Part shown: one piece after another, positions 63,259 through 64,000 of the stretch | Layout of the letters: each line of letters opens with the position of its first letter | How positions within the stretch are numbered: the first letter of the stretch is position 1 | Assembly (NCBI RefSeq): GCF_002160055.1 | Contig: NZ_NFJV01000002.1 | Location: 1 to 64,000 of the forward strand | Origin: Mediterranea sp. An20 | GTDB taxonomy: Bacteria > Bacteroidota > Bacteroidia > Bacteroidales > Bacteroidaceae | Length of the DNA: 64,000 nt | Direction: 5' to 3' | Translations under genes and position numbers: made by a program | The notes under the pieces: model-generated | Told to the model about the DNA's origin: nothing | The model's database searches: none | What the model saw: the letters and a program-made list of their open reading frames with translations, nothing else

Positions 63259-64000
63259 ATGGAAACAGAACAAGTAAAATGCCTGATTATCGGTTCCGGC
63301 CCTGCCGGTTATACAGCCGCCATTTATGCCGGACGTGCCAATCTCTCGCCCGTGCTTTATGCCGGTCTTCAGCCCGGCGGGCAACTGACTACAACTACCG
63401 ATGTAGAGAACTTTCCCGGTTATCCCGCTGGTATCGGCGGTCCCGAACTGATGGAAGATTTGCGCAAGCAGGCAGAACGTTTCGGTGCCGACATCCGCTA
63501 TGGGGTGGCAACGGCTGCCGATTTGAGTACGTCGCCCTATAAGATAACCATAGATGACGGGAAAATCATCGAGGCCCTTGCCGTTATCATCGCAACAGGT
63601 GCCACAGCCAAATACCTGGGTCTGGATGATGAGAAGAAATATGCCGGTATGGGCGTCAGTGCTTGTGCCACATGCGACGGTTTCTTTTACCGCAAGAAAG
63701 TGGTGGCCGTTGTAGGTGGAGGCGATACTGCCTGTGAGGAAGCATCCTATCTTTCCGGTCTTGCTTCCAAAGTTTATATGATTGTACGCAAACCTTTCCT
63801 GCGCGCATCGAAAGTAATGCAGCAGCGTGTGTTCAACAATCCCAAGATAGAAGTCCTGTTTGAACATAATGCCGTAGGACTTTACGGTGAAAATGGTGTG
63901 GAGGGAGTGCATCTGGTGAAGCGCAAAGGAGAAGCAGACGAGCAACGCTATGACCTGCCTATTGACGGATTCTTCCTGGCCATTGGTCACAAACCGAACT
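63259..64000 (+). CDS. trxB: Thioredoxin-disulfide reductase, 3' end beyond the window
   Basis: The first 247 residues of a low-molecular-weight thioredoxin reductase, cut by the right edge; about 65 residues are missing. FAD site CLIIGSGPAGYTAAIYAGRA, QPGGQLTTTTDVENFPGYP, the redox motif CATCDGFF (136-139) and the NADPH site VVAVVGGGDTACEEASYL are all present. The final visible FLAIGHKPN leads to the second FAD segment. It reduces thioredoxin with NADPH. The start at 63259 (METEQVKCLII) is preferred to an out-of-frame ATG at 63254. Confidence 0.93.
   Translation, partial: METEQVKCLIIGSGPAGYTAAIYAGRANLSPVLYAGLQPGGQLTTTTDVENFPGYPAGIGGPELMEDLRKQAERFGADIRYGVATAADLSTSPYKITIDDGKIIEALAVIIATGATAKYLGLDDEKKYAGMGVSACATCDGFFYRKKVVAVVGGGDTACEEASYLSGLASKVYMIVRKPFLRASKVMQQRVFNNPKIEVLFEHNAVGLYGENGVEGVHLVKRKGEADEQRYDLPIDGFFLAIGHKPN

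Overview
The window looks like chromosomal DNA from a gut Bacteroidales, most likely Bacteroides or a close relative. Evidence: SPII lipoproteins, GLPGLI proteins with a TonB/CarboxypepD-type barrel, a BT1926-type barrel behind a long coiled-coil lipoprotein, six-bladed beta-propeller lipoproteins, malic enzyme fused to a phosphotransacetylase-like domain, and several promoters of the TTTG / TAnnTTTG type. No rRNA, tRNA, CRISPR array, complete insertion sequence or prophage was recognised.

Layout. (1) 0.1-3.4 kb, minus strand: a compact membrane-protein operon. It runs from a 29-residue microprotein through a CPBP-family protease, three DUF2975 proteins and a small two-helix protein to an HTH regulator. 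The HTH gene is broken at the left edge by a 112-bp inverted duplication of a nearby gene. (2) 3.6-7.5 kb: the 3' remnant of a ferredoxin-domain aldo/keto reductase beside a MITE-like palindrome, a TPR/LuxR-HTH lipoprotein gene, then 1.8 kb of non-coding repeats. (3) 7.5-16 kb: six tandem GLPGLI paralogues and a large outer-membrane barrel, interrupted by dispersed repeats. (4) 16-28.4 kb: housekeeping genes: asd, a CPA2 antiporter coupled to tcdA, a propeller lipoprotein, lolD, an HHH protein, an Rpn/PD-(D/E)XK nuclease-like protein, ribF, a HAD hydrolase and a Ca2+-type P-ATPase. (5) 28.4-35.3 kb: a probable surface-layer locus: short AraC-type regulator, 988-aa coiled-coil lipoprotein, BT1926-like barrel, DUF4369 lipoprotein and OmpA-family protein. 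(6) 35.5-47.5 kb: maeB with a coupled 58-aa membrane protein, a RelE/ParE-type toxin pair, metY, an amidase, a SNF2 helicase with an unrecognised partner, a small monooxygenase and a PepSY-like protein. (7) 47.6-64 kb: a beta-helix/PDZ protein, a MATE transporter with a PatB-type lyase, a HAD phosphatase, another propeller lipoprotein, lysS-gpsA-pgi, then ftsK-lolA-trxB running off the right edge.

The least explained parts are the DUF2975/CPBP/microprotein/HTH operon, the GLPGLI array whose six members all end in the same residues, the regulator plus surface-layer cluster, the SNF2 helicase with its 1-bp-spaced partner, and a set of hairpin-rich repeat families filling most long intergenic stretches. 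Start sites were moved from the longest open frame where signal peptides, conserved N-termini or overlaps argued for it. All family names come from motif recognition, not from a database search.
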